This document shows, one piece after another, positions 12,059 to 22,389 of a stretch of 64,000 nucleotides of DNA. The position numbers and the translations under genes were made by a program. The notes under the pieces were generated by a model. The model saw nothing but the letters and a program-made list of their open reading frames with translations, was not told the DNA's origin and ran no database searches. The stretch lies in NCBI GenBank assembly GCA_946800325.1, contig OX326956.1, positions 16,830,667 through 16,894,666 of the forward strand, written 5' to 3'. Position 1 is the first letter of the stretch, and the number at the start of each line of letters is the position of its first letter. The stretch comes from Luzula sylvatica (taxonomy: Eukaryota; Streptophyta; Magnoliopsida; Poales; Juncaceae).

Positions 12059-12480
12059 ACTGTAGATCCGAGTTATCCGGGCCATACTCGGGTCGGGAGT
12101 GGCCGAGTCCGAGTCAACTCGGCCGAGTTTTTTTTGACTCGGCCGAGTCTCAGAACCATGCTTTTCATAACCATAAATTAAATTTGACAAACTCTCAACT
12201 TTCGTTTAATTCCAAAACTAGGTTGTTTATTTCGTATAATATCAAACTTAATAGGTCTAGGTGCAAAATTTTCCCATTTTATATCCTAATTAACATTCAT
12301 TTAAATAAAAAAAATCTGAATAAATTATTAATTATATGTCTTCTTAATTATGTGTTCCTTGTTAATCTATTGGAGTGAGAGCTGCATGGTCTGATGCATT
12401 TAAACTCTAAGATTAAATTATGTGTGAATTTTAACATAAATAAATTGTACACAATAAACTTATGTTAAATTGTAAGTGAT

Positions 12481-12840
12481 ACAGTTGACTTCTAAGTTGA
12501 ATATTTTCTTATTTTAATCCATTATAAATAAAATAAAATTACCACTTAAAACGCATCAAATATCACATCTAAAATTGAGATATTAAATATTACTGTTGTT
12601 ACAGGCAAACTAAAACTATATCAATATTATTTAAGCACACAAAAGGATCCAATGTATTTATTAACAATTAAGACCAGCACATGAAAAAAATCATTTTATT
12701 ATATTTTCATGAACCTGCCAAGTTATCATTTTTAATGATATGGCATTAAGAGGACAAAATAGAATTACTCACAAATTTGGGGACATTTTTCTTTTAAATT
12801 TTGAAAATGTAATTATAAATTTAAAATTGTCAATGAGTCC
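12481..12840. other. Intergenic, AT-rich
   Basis: No gene or element recognised before the hAT TSD at 12841. Confidence 0.45.
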
Positions 12841-12848
12841 ATACTCAG

Positions 12849-13632
12849 TAGAGCTGGCAAAAAATGACCCGACCCGAAAAAATGACCCGACCCGCCCGAA
12901 CCCGAACCCGACCCGACCCGAAAATATTGAAAAGTCAACGACCCGAACCCGAACCCGAATGACCCGAACCCGAAATCGACCCGAAACCGAATGACCCGAA
13001 CCCGAAATCGACCCGAAACCGAATGATCCGAAACCCGAACGACCCGAAACCCGAACTAACCCGAACCCGAATGACCCGAAACTCACGACCCGAATGACCC
13101 GAAATTCACGATCCGAATGATTCGAAATTCCCGACCCGAATGATCCGAAAATTAAAATATTATTGTTAAAATCAATATAATATTACTAAAATATCTTGGA
13201 ATCAATAAAATAAATCAGAAATTATCCGAAAACTAAATTTTGGAAAATCGAATGATTCAGAATCAAATTTTGTGAAATCTGAATTACCCGAAAATCAAAA
13301 TAGTCACGACCCGAATGACCCGAAAACCGAAACGAACCGAACCCGAATGACCCGAAAACCGAAATGACCCGAACCCGAACGACCCGAAAACCAAATCAAC
13401 CCGAACCGGAACGACCCGAAAACCGGAACGACCCGAACCCGAACGACCCGAAAATCGAAACGACCCGAACCCGAACGACCCGAAAACCGAAACGACCCGA
13501 ACGACCCGAAACCCGAACGACCCGCGACCCGAACGACCCGATGATCCGAATGACCCGCAACCCGAATGACCCGCAATCCGAAACGATCCGATCCGAACCC
13601 GACCCGACCCGCCCGATTGCCACCTCTATTAA
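12849..13632. mobile_element. hAT-like element filled with a CCCGAA/GACCCGAA minisatellite
   Basis: The ends are TAGAGCTGGCAA on the left and TTGCCACCTCTA on the right, with a perfect 8-bp direct repeat, ATACTCAG, at 12841-12848 and 13633-13640. The right end carries four extra bases (TTAA) before the TSD. Most of the interior is a degenerate tandem array of GACCCGAA(C/A)-type words, dense at 12867-13145 and 13300-13605 and interrupted by an AT-rich core. Reading frames through the array (Thr-Arg-Asn-Pro repeats) are by-products of the repeat. Confidence 0.8.
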
Positions 13633-13640
13633 ATACTCAG

Positions 13641-14198
13641 TTATTTTGTGTGAAAAGTCGTGTCATACACAGTTTATGGTTTTGTCAAAAGTCAACTCTT
13701 GATGGTGGATCTTATAAGAATAAAATTTTGAAACTCAATATTTAGTTATTTACTCATGATCTTTTTGAAAAAACATAATATCCAATTTTTTTATTTGTAT
13801 ACACTATTTAAGTGCAAAAAATAATGTGGAAATTATGAAAAATATATAATTCTTTGTTTCTAGGTTATAATTTTATTTTGTTTTTGTTTCATTGAATAAT
13901 ATTGTCAATAATAAAATATTTAACTTATGATTTAGGTATCATATTAGTTTTCTAATATTTCATATTATTAATTTCATGAAATTATAATTCAAAAATAAAG
14001 GAAAAAAATTTATTGTATCTCGAAACTACCAATTCACAGAAAAATCCAATTGAATCAAAGTTTTAAAAAACTAGAAAAATACATAGAATTGGAAGTTTTG
14101 TCATGTAATAGAATATAAATTACTCAATCCATGCTCCAAAACTTTAGTACCGAACAGGTCCTATGTCATTTACCCTGCCCCAGAATTTTTTAATGAGA

Positions 14199-14229
<31 letters not shown>

Positions 14230-14667
14230 TCTAAGATATTTAAAATAGAAATCAGTTTATAATCTATGTTCAATGAGAAATCATTTCTGCAAATGTCTCA
14301 AAGAACAAGGAAATGGATCAGAATCCAGTTTGAGTTTGAATTTACAATATTTCCACGATCTTTTTGGCTTTTCCTCTTTCAAAATTCGAATTAATTTGTT
14401 ACAATGCCTATTTATATGTTCATGGAATTAGCAATCCAACTTTCTAATCTTCATCATATTCATGGCAAGATCTTTTTCATGGTTGCCGTTGGCGCTACCG
14501 TCGTTGGAGACGTGATTGAACATTTATGCTGGTTCCGTTGCGACGAGTTTTTCAATCTTTTGTCTGAGCTGAATTGCATTTTGTTATTATAAGTCAGCAA
14601 AAATAGCTAAGCCACTTAGTTTGAAATCATAAAAAAATTGAAGCTAATTATGTTTTGAGAATTATAA
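13641..14667. other. Intergenic with a fragment of the gene-flank repeat
   Basis: Positions 13646-13712 are a diverged copy of the sequence upstream of the LQSIPEE genes (9247-9320 and 30250-30312): GTGTGAAAAGTCG and AAAGTCAACTC are shared. Nothing else was recognised. Confidence 0.5.
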
Positions 14668-14675
14668 GTATTAAC

Positions 14676-15575
14676 CAGTGTTTAAAATTGCGGCGATATT
14701 GCGGCGATATTGCGGATATTGCGGCCTGGGATTTAGAATCGCAATTTCGCAACGAAATATTGCGGCATATAGCGTTTTTCCGATATTGCGGAAATTGCGG
14801 CGAGATATCGGCGAGATATCGGTAATATTGCGGATATATCGGATGATATTGCGGATAATATTCAAATCGTTGTAATTTTCTCATCCTTCCACCAAATTAC
14901 ATGAAATTTATATCGAAATCGCTCGTCTCGAAGAGAGGAATGCAGTGATGGGCTTGAATTTGTGAAATTTTGTCTTTTACCCTAAATTAAACACAAAATA
15001 CACCTTAAAGTAATTTTATCGAGAATTATTTAATATAAATATTATAACATAAATTTTGTGATTATTTAATACTTAGTTTCCATGTTTTATTATCAAAATA
15101 TTTGATAAAATATGCTCATAACGTATATAACTTCTAAAATGTGTCATTTTCATCTATAAATGTATGAATTTAGTAATTTTCATTGTATTTCATTTATGTT
15201 TAGATTTAAAATTTGAGTTATAGTGTTTTGATATTTTTAGAATGTCGACAAAAAATTCTTCAACAAAATACAATTCCAAAGATCCCGTATAATTTCTATT
15301 TTAATGGAAATTTTATGATCAACTTTTATTTACATTGAAAAAGTTCATGGACAATCAATTTTTTTATTCTTTTTAGAAAAAAATTATAAAGAAAATTTTA
15401 TGATATTATTGGTGATAAAAAATATTGTGAAAAATATATTTAAACAAACTATTACTTTTACATAATTTTTTATCGCAACGACTGTCCGCAATAAGGTTAT
15501 TGCGCCGCAATTGCGCCCGCAAACGCAATCCGCTGCAAAAAAGACCCGACCGCAATATCGCAATTTAAAACATTG
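14676..15575. mobile_element. Non-autonomous hAT-like element, 900 bp, with GCGGCGATATT repeats
   Basis: Left end CAGTGTTTAAAATTGCGGCG and right end CGCAATTTAAAACATTG are imperfect inverted repeats. A perfect 8-bp TSD, GTATTAAC, lies at 14668-14675 and 15576-15583. Subterminal zones are packed with GCGGCGATATTGCGGATAT-type words on the left and the complementary CCGCAATATCGCAA type on the right. No transposase ORF. A 195-bp relative with the same ends is at 40254-40448. Confidence 0.85.
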
Positions 15576-15583
15576 GTATTAAC

Positions 15584-16675
15584 ATATATGATTGTAAATA
15601 AGTTGAAGTTGAAGACTTCGGAAAGGAGATATTTTTTTTTACTTGTATTTTTTTAATTTATATTACAGCTCGTATGTAATATTTGGAGAATACATAGTTG
15701 GAAATATTAAATTATAAAATAAGATTTTTTAATATTTTTTTGGATTTTTCGAAAGTCAAAAAATATTAAATTTATGATACAAATGATAGTCTGTTTGATA
15801 TTTAGGAGTTCACCAGTGTTACTGTGACCCCTTAGATGGTAGCCTTTGATCAGAAATCAATTCTCCATGTGTTAAAGAGATGATTTTCATAATTTTGAGA
15901 ATGAGATGAAGATGTCATTTCTTGAAATAATTTAAGATTTTTTTCATATAAGTCCTAATTTTTTTTTAAAAGCTACGAATTATATATTAAAAATATTTTG
16001 TTCTACCACATTATTTGTTAATATAATAAGTATTATACTATTATTATTTTAATTTTTTAGTAAATAAAAAAAATACTAGTATAATACTTATTATACATAA
16101 TAAAATACCAAAAAACTAAGAAATAATTAAATTCACGAGTTATTATTAATAATATAATTAAATGTTATATAAGAGTAGATATCATAATTATTATTGAAAA
16201 TTGTTGTATCGACTAGTTATTGAATCCATGAAACATAAAATATAAATTTATATTTTTTTACTATTTATCTTATATTTTATAAATTGATTCAAACATAAAA
16301 ATATCATAATATTGAATTAAGCAAATAAAAGTATTAGTATATAAATATCTAACTTATGTTTAATCAATCTTGTTATATATAAGGTGGGTTTCATTGGCCA
16401 ACACTTTTGTATGGCTAAGGCGACTAACAACCGCATATATATGATTTATATCATTTGAGAATGTTATAGATTCAATTTCATGAATTTTTTTTTTTTTTTA
16501 TCATATCAATCGACAATCATGATACGCTAAAATAATGGTTGTATTTATGACATGATTAAACATAAAATAAATTTTGAAATTCGATTTTTTTGCTTTGGAT
16601 ATAATTTAAATTTTATATATAGGTATAGGATAATTATTTAGTTTTCCTTCATGAAAATTAAAAAAATTAAAAATC

Positions 16676-16680
<5 letters not shown>
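15584..16680. other. Intergenic, AT-rich
   Basis: No gene recognised. About 15835-15885 (GATGGTAGCC...TGATCAGAAATCA) resembles a short stretch near 23985-24030. Confidence 0.45.

Positions 16681-16717
<37 letters not shown>
16681..16717. repeat. (AT)n microsatellite
   Basis: Uninterrupted AT tract directly before the left end of the possible Pack-MULE. Confidence 0.95.
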
Positions 16718-16718
<1 letters not shown>

Positions 16719-16880
16719 CGGGCGGTTCAATGGAGATCTTATATGGAGTTCTTGTTTGGAGTCCAAATTTAAATCCTTGATCTAATTCGGATGAGCGGCT
16801 AAGATTCAACAAAAATACTCAGTGCCCAAACCTGATTTCCCTGCCCGAACACAAGGGAGAAATAGTCACATCTGCCTCTG

Positions 16881-16914
<34 letters not shown>

Positions 16915-17013
16915 ACTGATCCTAAACCCTAAACCTCTCTCTCTCTAACTGATCCTAAACCCTAAACCCTCCCGATCTCTCTCAAAACCTCGCCATTCTC
17001 TCGAAAGTTCGTC
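16881..17013 (+). promoter_or_regulatory. 5'-UTR-like CT-rich leader with telobox motifs
   Basis: A CT tract (16881-16911) is followed by paired copies of CTAACTGATCCTAAACCCTAA-like sequence (teloboxes at about 16921-16935 and 16955-16973), then CTCTCTCAAAACC and an ATG at 17014. CT-rich leaders with teloboxes are common at 5' ends of plant housekeeping genes. The following frame (MPRPSNHAETTRDASR, then probable intron) matches nothing I recognise. It may be a captured first exon. Confidence 0.4.
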
Positions 17014-17226
17014 ATGCCAAGACCCAGTAATCATGCTGAGACGACCAGAGATGCTTCAAGGGTTCGAGTAATCTCTCTCGTGACAGCCAAAGAAATATTC
17101 TTGAAGAAACCAACTGAATTGTTTTTCTCTCGATTTGCTAGGGTTATGAACGTGATTAAATTACCTAGGGTAAAAGAAATATCGTATGAAAAAATCCTTG
17201 TAAATTTCTGTAGGCACATCGAGTGA
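17014..17226 (+). pseudogene. Possible captured first exon, unrecognised
   Basis: The first ATG after the telobox leader opens a 70-codon frame. Only the first part (to about 17060) has gene-like composition; later sequence looks intronic. No downstream exon of a known gene was found before the copia insertion. It is listed because the leader is convincing, not because the protein is. Confidence 0.25.
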
Positions 17227-17559
17227 CTGTCAAAATGCCTCAAAGAATAATGTTTTGAGACAACTAAATTCATAGTAAAATATTCTTGAAGAAACCGATC
17301 AACACAACCCTCTTCCTCTTGATTGGCTAGCTTACTTGAATACTGATTTAATTGCATTAATTGGTACTGTACTGGTATGATTTGTACAAAGAGGAACTAG
17401 TATCAGTTTGGATTCTATACGACTCGTACCGCACTGATTCAAATTGAGGTCAATTTAATTAATCATCTGCTTGTCAAAATGATCAACTTATGATTCTATT
17501 TTGAATAGAGGCCTAATATCTTTGCTGTAGGTATATAGCCCGAACATCATTTCAGATAT

Positions 17560-17640
17560 TGCAACCGATTTTCAGAGTTGTAGCCAACGTATTCGACAAA
17601 ATGCCTAAGACATGGAGTGCTAGGATTGTATGGTTTTATA
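17560..17640 (+). repeat. Short inverted pair with 20590-20690
   Basis: The sequence GTAGCCAACGTATTCGACAA and what follows (AAGACATGGAGTGC) recurs in inverse at about 20600-20670 (GTAGCCAACGTGTTCGACAA, AAGATGGAGTGC). Both lie inside the possible Pack-MULE, one on each side of the copia insertion. Possibly two copies of one captured fragment. Confidence 0.55.
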
Positions 17641-17737
17641 TAACAACTTATACATGGAGTGCGGTACATATGTCACGTCTTGATTTGTTTAGGGTTCATA
17701 CCAAGGAGTGTATAGTTGTCTATGAAAAGGTTGTATT

Positions 17738-18141
17738 TGTTGGAAATTAGTATTGGATTTTATTTGGGGAAGAGCTTTGGGGATTAATATCAAAAAGTCA
17801 AAGACTTTATATTGCTACAGTAGATAGAATGAAATGGCTTTTCTTCTTCTATTATATTTTTCTTTCTTTTTATTACACGCACAGGAGAGAGAGGGCTTGA
17901 ATAATTCTTTTTATTAATTTCCCCTGATTCGTACAGTACACATAAAGAGTTTAAATAGAAACAATATATATCTCCTAGAGACACCTTTATCTAAGAGACA
18001 CATCCTAACTACATACACCATATCACACATACATCCTAATCTATCCAAACTCTAGACTCTTCTAATAATTATCATAATTATCCTGCTCATAAATTATTAA
18101 TAATAATAATAATTAATATATTAAAAACATTAATTTTAATA
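17738..18141 (-). repeat. 3' LTR of the gag-only element
   Basis: 404 bp, plus-strand start TGTTGGAAATT and end TTTTAATA. Nearly identical to 19270-19673; a visible difference is TCGTACAGTACACA against TCGTATTTAACACA. Confidence 0.9.
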
Positions 18142-18152
18142 CTCCCCCTTAA
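18142..18152 (-). other. Polypurine tract of the gag-only element
   Basis: Plus strand CTCCCCCTTAA, that is AAGGGGGAG on the coding strand, abutting the LTR. This is the expected second-strand primer. Confidence 0.75.
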
Positions 18153-18177
18153 TGTTTTTCCTCGTCTTCGTGATGCT

Positions 18178-19026
18178 CTAGAAAATATTTTCATCACCGT
18201 CTTGTTCTTCGGCATAATTTGCTTGTTCGTCGTCATCGAGTTTAAATCGGCAATCCTTTTTAAGATGACCAAACTTCTTGCAATTATCGCATTGAGGCTT
18301 TCCTTTGTTCCAGCAATCTTTGTCGACATGAGAATATTTTTGACAAAATTTACACGGAATTTTCTTGGCCATAGTAATCTTTGATTTAAATGCGCTTTCA
18401 ATCGATTGTTCGGTATCCCTATTTAGCCTTTGCTCGTGTCTTTCCAAAGAACCTATTAAATCGTGCACACTAAGTGTCGAAAGATCTTTCGTTTCTTCAA
18501 TAATTGAGGCTATGTTGTCGTATTTTGGCGATAGGCTAATTAGGATTTTTTCACAAACCGATTTATCGGTTAATTATTCGCCGCTACTCTTAATTCGATT
18601 TACCACCTCCATTATATTAGAGAAATAATCTTTAAGACTATCATTCTCCTTCATCCTTAAATTTTGAAATTCTCTCTTAAGCGTTAAGAGTTTTATCATT
18701 CGCAATTTTTCGTTTCCTTGAAATTCTTTTTGTAGAATTTCCCACGCTTCTTTTGAATTTTTCGCTCCAATTATTCTCGGAAATAATTTATCCGATATTG
18801 CTTGTTGTATCAAGTATAACGCTTTTGCGTCTCTCTTTTTATTTGCTTTCACCGCTTCCGAAGTTTCTTCTTCTTTTGTCGTTTCTACTCCGTCCTCTAC
18901 TATTTCCCATAAATCTTGCGAGATCAAAAGAGTCTTCATCTTTATACTCCAATAATCATAATTTTCGCCGTCGAAAATAAGTTGTGAAGTTCGTGGGAGC
19001 CCAAATACACCTTCTCCGGTTGTCAT
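18178..19026 (-). pseudogene. Copia-type gag, one in-frame stop
   Basis: The frame opens at ATG 19026 (MTTGEGVFGLPRTSQLIFDG) and is collinear to a stop at 18178, interrupted once by TAA at about 18574-18576. The N-terminal two-thirds matches the UBN2/gag region of plant copia elements (LIFDGENYDYWSIKMKTLL, residues about 16-34). After the stop come two CX2CX4HX4C zinc knuckles, CKFCQKYSHVDKDC and CDNCKKFGHLKKDC, then an acidic tail (DDDEQANYAEEQDGDENIF). The protein would form the capsid and bind RNA. The single nonsense codon splits capsid from zinc knuckles in this copy; no frameshift is present. Confidence 0.85.
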
Positions 19027-19254
19027 GGTGATCTCCTTCTCCGACTTCTACTAATACTCGTTAGATCGGAAACGAGTTGTGAAATTCGTGTGAGCCCAAG
19101 TACGTAACCTCTTTGGTTGTCTTGGTGACTCCTTCTCCGACTTCTACTAAACTCGATAACCGTCGTTTTTATTTTATTTTTTTATATATAACCGTCGCTC
19201 GATAACCGCTGCTCGATAATCGTCGCTTTAGATAACCGTCGATCGATAACCGTC

Positions 19255-19266
19255 GCTCTGATACCA
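19255..19266 (-). other. Primer-binding site (initiator Met tRNA)
   Basis: The minus strand reads TGGTATCAGAGC three bases inside the 5' LTR. This is the classical complement of the plant tRNA-iMet 3' end used by copia elements. Confidence 0.9.
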
Positions 19267-19269
19267 ATT

Positions 19270-19673
19270 TGTTGGAAATTAGTATTGGATTTTATTTGGG
19301 GAAGAGCTTTGGGGATTAATATCAAAAAGTCAAAGACTTTATATTGCTACAGTAGATAGAATGAAATGGCTTTTCTTCTTCTATTATATTTTTCTTTCTT
19401 TTTATTACACGCACAGGAGAGAGAGGGCTTGAATAATTCTTTTTATTAATTTCCCCTGATTCGTATTTAACACATAAAGAGTTTAAATAGAAACAATATA
19501 TATCCCCTAGAGACACCTTTATCTAAGAGACACATCCTAACTACATACACCATATCACACATACATCCTAATCTATCCAAACTCTAGACTCTTCTAATAA
19601 TTATCATAATTATCCTGCTCATAAATTATTAATAATAATAATAATTAATATATTAAAAACATTAATTTTAATA
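19270..19673 (-). repeat. 5' LTR of the gag-only element
   Basis: 404 bp, the same length as the LTR at 17738-18141, bordered outside by the TSD GTATT. Confidence 0.9.
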
Positions 19674-19678
19674 GTATT

Positions 19679-20889
19679 ACCGAAATGTAATGAATTATCC
19701 TGAGAGAATTGTAGGGGTTTCAAACCAAAATCTAAACTAGAGATGTCATATAATTCTCATCTCCATTTCTCTTTTGAGTAATCAATTTATTCCTTTTTTT
19801 ATAATTGGTGTTATCTTAGGTCAGAGAAAGATGTGTGTTCAGTTCAAGACGAAGTGATAATCGTGTGATTCATATGCTTTGAGAGAAGAGAGGTGCGATG
19901 CGGGGATTATCTGAATGGAAACAAAGAGAGAGTAAATATCTTGCAGTGACTTTGTTTTATAATTGTACTGGAGAGGAAATATGATTTGAGTTTTATGGGT
20001 AATTAGAGATTGTGTAATTACAATATCATGGATGTCGAAGAAATTTAGACTTATTTTGGATCTTTTGTAATTTTAAAGATTCATGAATTTGTTACCAACA
20101 TGAATTGGTATAGTTCAAGAACTTAGTGTGGTACCCAAATTATCAAATTTGTGTAGACAAACTTGTATTTGATTCAGTATTTGATTCATAAAACTTTATT
20201 GAATCCGATTCACTAATTGAATTGTAAAATTCATATACAAATCCATACACAAAATCTCAATTTCATATCCCTAATTCCTAAACCTAATCAAATTACAAAA
20301 AAAGTACCGGTACAAGTATAAAATACTTAATTCAACTCACAATCCAAAACCCTTATTTCGGTACATAAATATAAGGAACTACGAAATATCATCTCGGTAT
20401 CGTCCCTCCAAACTCTCTACATTTCTCCACAAAAGAAGCGCGAGACTCGTTTTTTCTGCAATAATTCAAGGGACATTTTTATAAATTTAACAAGTTAAGA
20501 CGTTTTTATAAATTTTAAGCATTTATGTACCTTGTATTATACAGCCCATACGGTACCGCATTCTCGATATCATGTTGTGAGGATTGTATCCAGCCTTTGA
20601 TATACTTCTTGCACTCCATCTTATATATTTTGTCGAACACGTTGGCTACACCTCTTAAAAGTGGATGTACGGTACAACAATTAACATTGCAAATTAGAAA
20701 AAATTATGATACTACAGTTTTTCATTGAATAGATAAGCATTTGTACATAGCTAGCTAATTGTCAATTTTAGTTCATTTTATCAACTAACAAAATAGATAA
20801 GCATTTGTACATAGCTTCATATAGAAAATCATTCAAAAACAAGCCCCTGAATTGTGATGAAAATTAAAATAAAAATGTACCATATCATA
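19679..20889. other. Intergenic/interior of possible Pack-MULE
   Basis: No intact gene. It contains the inverted fragment at about 20590-20690 described above, and otherwise AT-rich DNA. Confidence 0.45.
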
Positions 20890-21587
20890 TCTTATGTATA
20901 AAGTTAAGAAATTTCTTGCAATTCTAGGCCTCCACGTCATCAAGGGTCTTTGTGTAAATTTTTTTTTTAATTTACATTTTGGTCCTTTTTAGTTTTAAAA
21001 TTTATATTTTAGTCCTTTTTATTTATATTTTGGTCCTTTTTAAATTACATTACGGTCTTTTTTACATTTCGATACTTTTTTATTTTACATTTTGGTCCTT
21101 TTTATTTACATTTTGGTCCTTTTTATATTATATTTCGGTCCTTTTTACATTTTGATCCTTTTTCTTATTTTACATTTTGGTCATTTTTTATATTTTGGTC
21201 CTTTTTTGTTTTAATTTACATTTTGGTCCTTTTTTATTTACATTTCGGTCCATTTTTATCCTTTTTTTCTTATTTTACATTTTTTACATTTGGTCTTTTT
21301 TTCCTATTTTACATACATATTAAAATTTGCGAATATGTCATGATTATATTAATCGATTTTAGAAGCACCTGAACAAATGTTATTTATTCAAATTATACTA
21401 GAAAATAATATCCGTGATAGACTAATTTCATGAACCTTATGCATCTATTGACATCATGATATTTGCAAATATGTCATGATTAGATTAATTTAGTTCAAAC
21501 GCATGCGCGTTAATTCGCACACGCGTTAATTCTATTTAAATAATTATATAAAAAACATCCCGCGCAATTGCGCAGGGATAAAGCTAG
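20890..21587 (+). mobile_element. Short non-autonomous Helitron, 698 bp
   Basis: The 5' end TCTTATGTATAAAGTTAAG follows an A at 20889. The 3' end has the hairpin GCGCAATTGCGC flanked by CCC/GGG arms, then ATAAAG and the terminal CTAG, followed by T at 21588. Insertion between A and T, no TIRs and a 3' hairpin just before CTRR are Helitron hallmarks. The interior carries a degenerate minisatellite (20960-21300). No Rep/helicase gene. Confidence 0.8.
20960..21310. repeat. Degenerate minisatellite TTTACATTTTGGTCCTTTTT
   Basis: About 15 imperfect copies of a 16-24 bp unit containing TTTTGGTCCTTTTT, inside the Helitron. Variants include TTTCGGTCC and TTTTGATCC. Confidence 0.85.
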
Positions 21588-22389
21588 TTATCCCTAATTC
21601 GGAGCAAATCCTTGAATTGTGCATGACATTAAACCCAATTCTTAATTATCCCAACTGAAGTGTAACGAATCATATTAATCGTTAACTAGTTCCAAATAAC
21701 GACAAATTAATTCCTAAATAAATGAAATTAAACTCTAGTTACAGTTATTGAATCCCAAATAGCCCAAAATCAGCCAATTTTAGTTGCTATCGCAAAAACA
21801 ACAAATTTATTTCAAAATCTTCTTAGAAAAATTGAGGATTAAGACACACCTGGATGGGATAAAAAGAGAGATGAGAATCCTAAAATTCTTCAGCATTCAC
21901 GTAAGAGGCAGACATGCTGAGTCCTTCGACAGTCTAGAGAGAGAGAGATGAAATGCCTACTATTTCTTATCGCAATAGACGAAGATATGTGAGTCCTTCC
22001 TGGCAAAGAGACATGCAAATGAGTGAGAGGAGCCATCGCATGAGGCAAGAGGAGGTGGCGCACTCCCTTGAAGAACTCCGTCATGGCTGGAGGAGGTGGA
22101 GTGTTTGGATCTAATGTGCAAGAGAAGCAAGAGAAGTACTCCTTTGAGAGAATGAGAGAGGTGCTTTTGGGCACGGATTTCTTTTTGGGCAGCGTCCATT
22201 TCTTATTCAATCTCAGCCGTGCATCAAAATCAAATCATTGGTTATGATTTGGACTCCAAATAAGAAATAAGGACTCCAAATAAAATAATTGAAGGAAACG
22301 TAGTTTCACATCCAAGGAAATGTATTATATGCACATATGTATATATGATATACATAATTATATTGATAAGATAAAATTTTAGGAAAAAT
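21588..22389. other. Right flank of Helitron and right end of the possible Pack-MULE
   Basis: No gene. Purine-rich sequence at 21900-22200 precedes the right terminal repeat (about 22170-22290). Confidence 0.45.

Larger units (their letters stand above)
10700..12160. mobile_element. Non-autonomous hAT-like element, 1461 bp
   Basis: Inverted ends CATGGTTCTGA and TCAGAACCATG are followed inside by ACTCGG/CCGAGT repeats. A perfect 8-bp TSD, CTTTTCAT, lies at 10692-10699 and 12161-12168. There is no transposase. The interior holds simple repeats (a TA tract and a 40-bp A tract) and internal duplications, so the element has grown by local repetition rather than gene capture. Confidence 0.85.
10304..12480. 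repeat. Duplicated segment carrying a hAT insertion (pairs with 24060-25005)
   Basis: The flanks at 10304-10691 and about 12270-12480 are diverged direct copies of 24060-24419 and about 24785-25005. Shared landmarks are GTACTGTTTAAAGCAC and, on the other side, TAATCTATTGGAGTG with GCTGCATGGTCTGAT. The copy at 24 kb lacks the 1.46-kb hAT element, so it serves as a paralogous empty site. Confidence 0.7.
17738..19673 (-). mobile_element. Gag-only Ty1/copia-like LTR retrotransposon, 1936 bp
   Basis: Two 404-bp LTRs (17738-18141 and 19270-19673) flank about 1.1 kb that encodes only gag. The 5-bp TSD GTATT lies at 17733-17737 and 19674-19678. A primer-binding site for initiator Met tRNA follows the right LTR, and a polypurine tract precedes the left one, so transcription runs on the minus strand. 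Protease, integrase and reverse transcriptase are absent, with only about 100 bp of non-coding DNA where they would lie. The LTRs differ at only a few positions, so insertion was recent. It must have used another element's enzymes. Confidence 0.88.
16730..22290. mobile_element. Possible Pack-MULE or other TIR element carrying host-like DNA
   Basis: The left end (about 16730-16850) and the reverse complement of the right end (about 22170-22290) share an ordered set of words: TTATATGGAGTTCTT / TTATTTGGAGTCCTT, TTTGGAGTCCAAAT, then CGGCTAAGATT / CGGCTGAGATT and CAGTGCCC / CGCTGCCC. That is a diverged pair of terminal inverted repeats about 120 bp long. The interior holds a 5'-UTR-like segment, the gag-only copia element and a Helitron. 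I could not fix a target-site duplication, so the element type stays tentative. Confidence 0.4.

Noticed and set aside
12769..13702. Proline/arginine-rich proteins on both strands
   Set aside because: The frames are translations of the CCCGAA minisatellite inside a hAT element; open on both strands because of the repeat unit.
16921..16973. Interstitial telomere
   Set aside because: Only two or three copies of AAACCCTAA separated by CT-rich sequence; this is a telobox arrangement, not a telomeric array.
21890..22210. 106-aa and 79-aa minus-strand proteins
   Set aside because: Overlapping frames in purine-rich DNA at the right end of the possible Pack-MULE; no motif, no promoter and no splice context.
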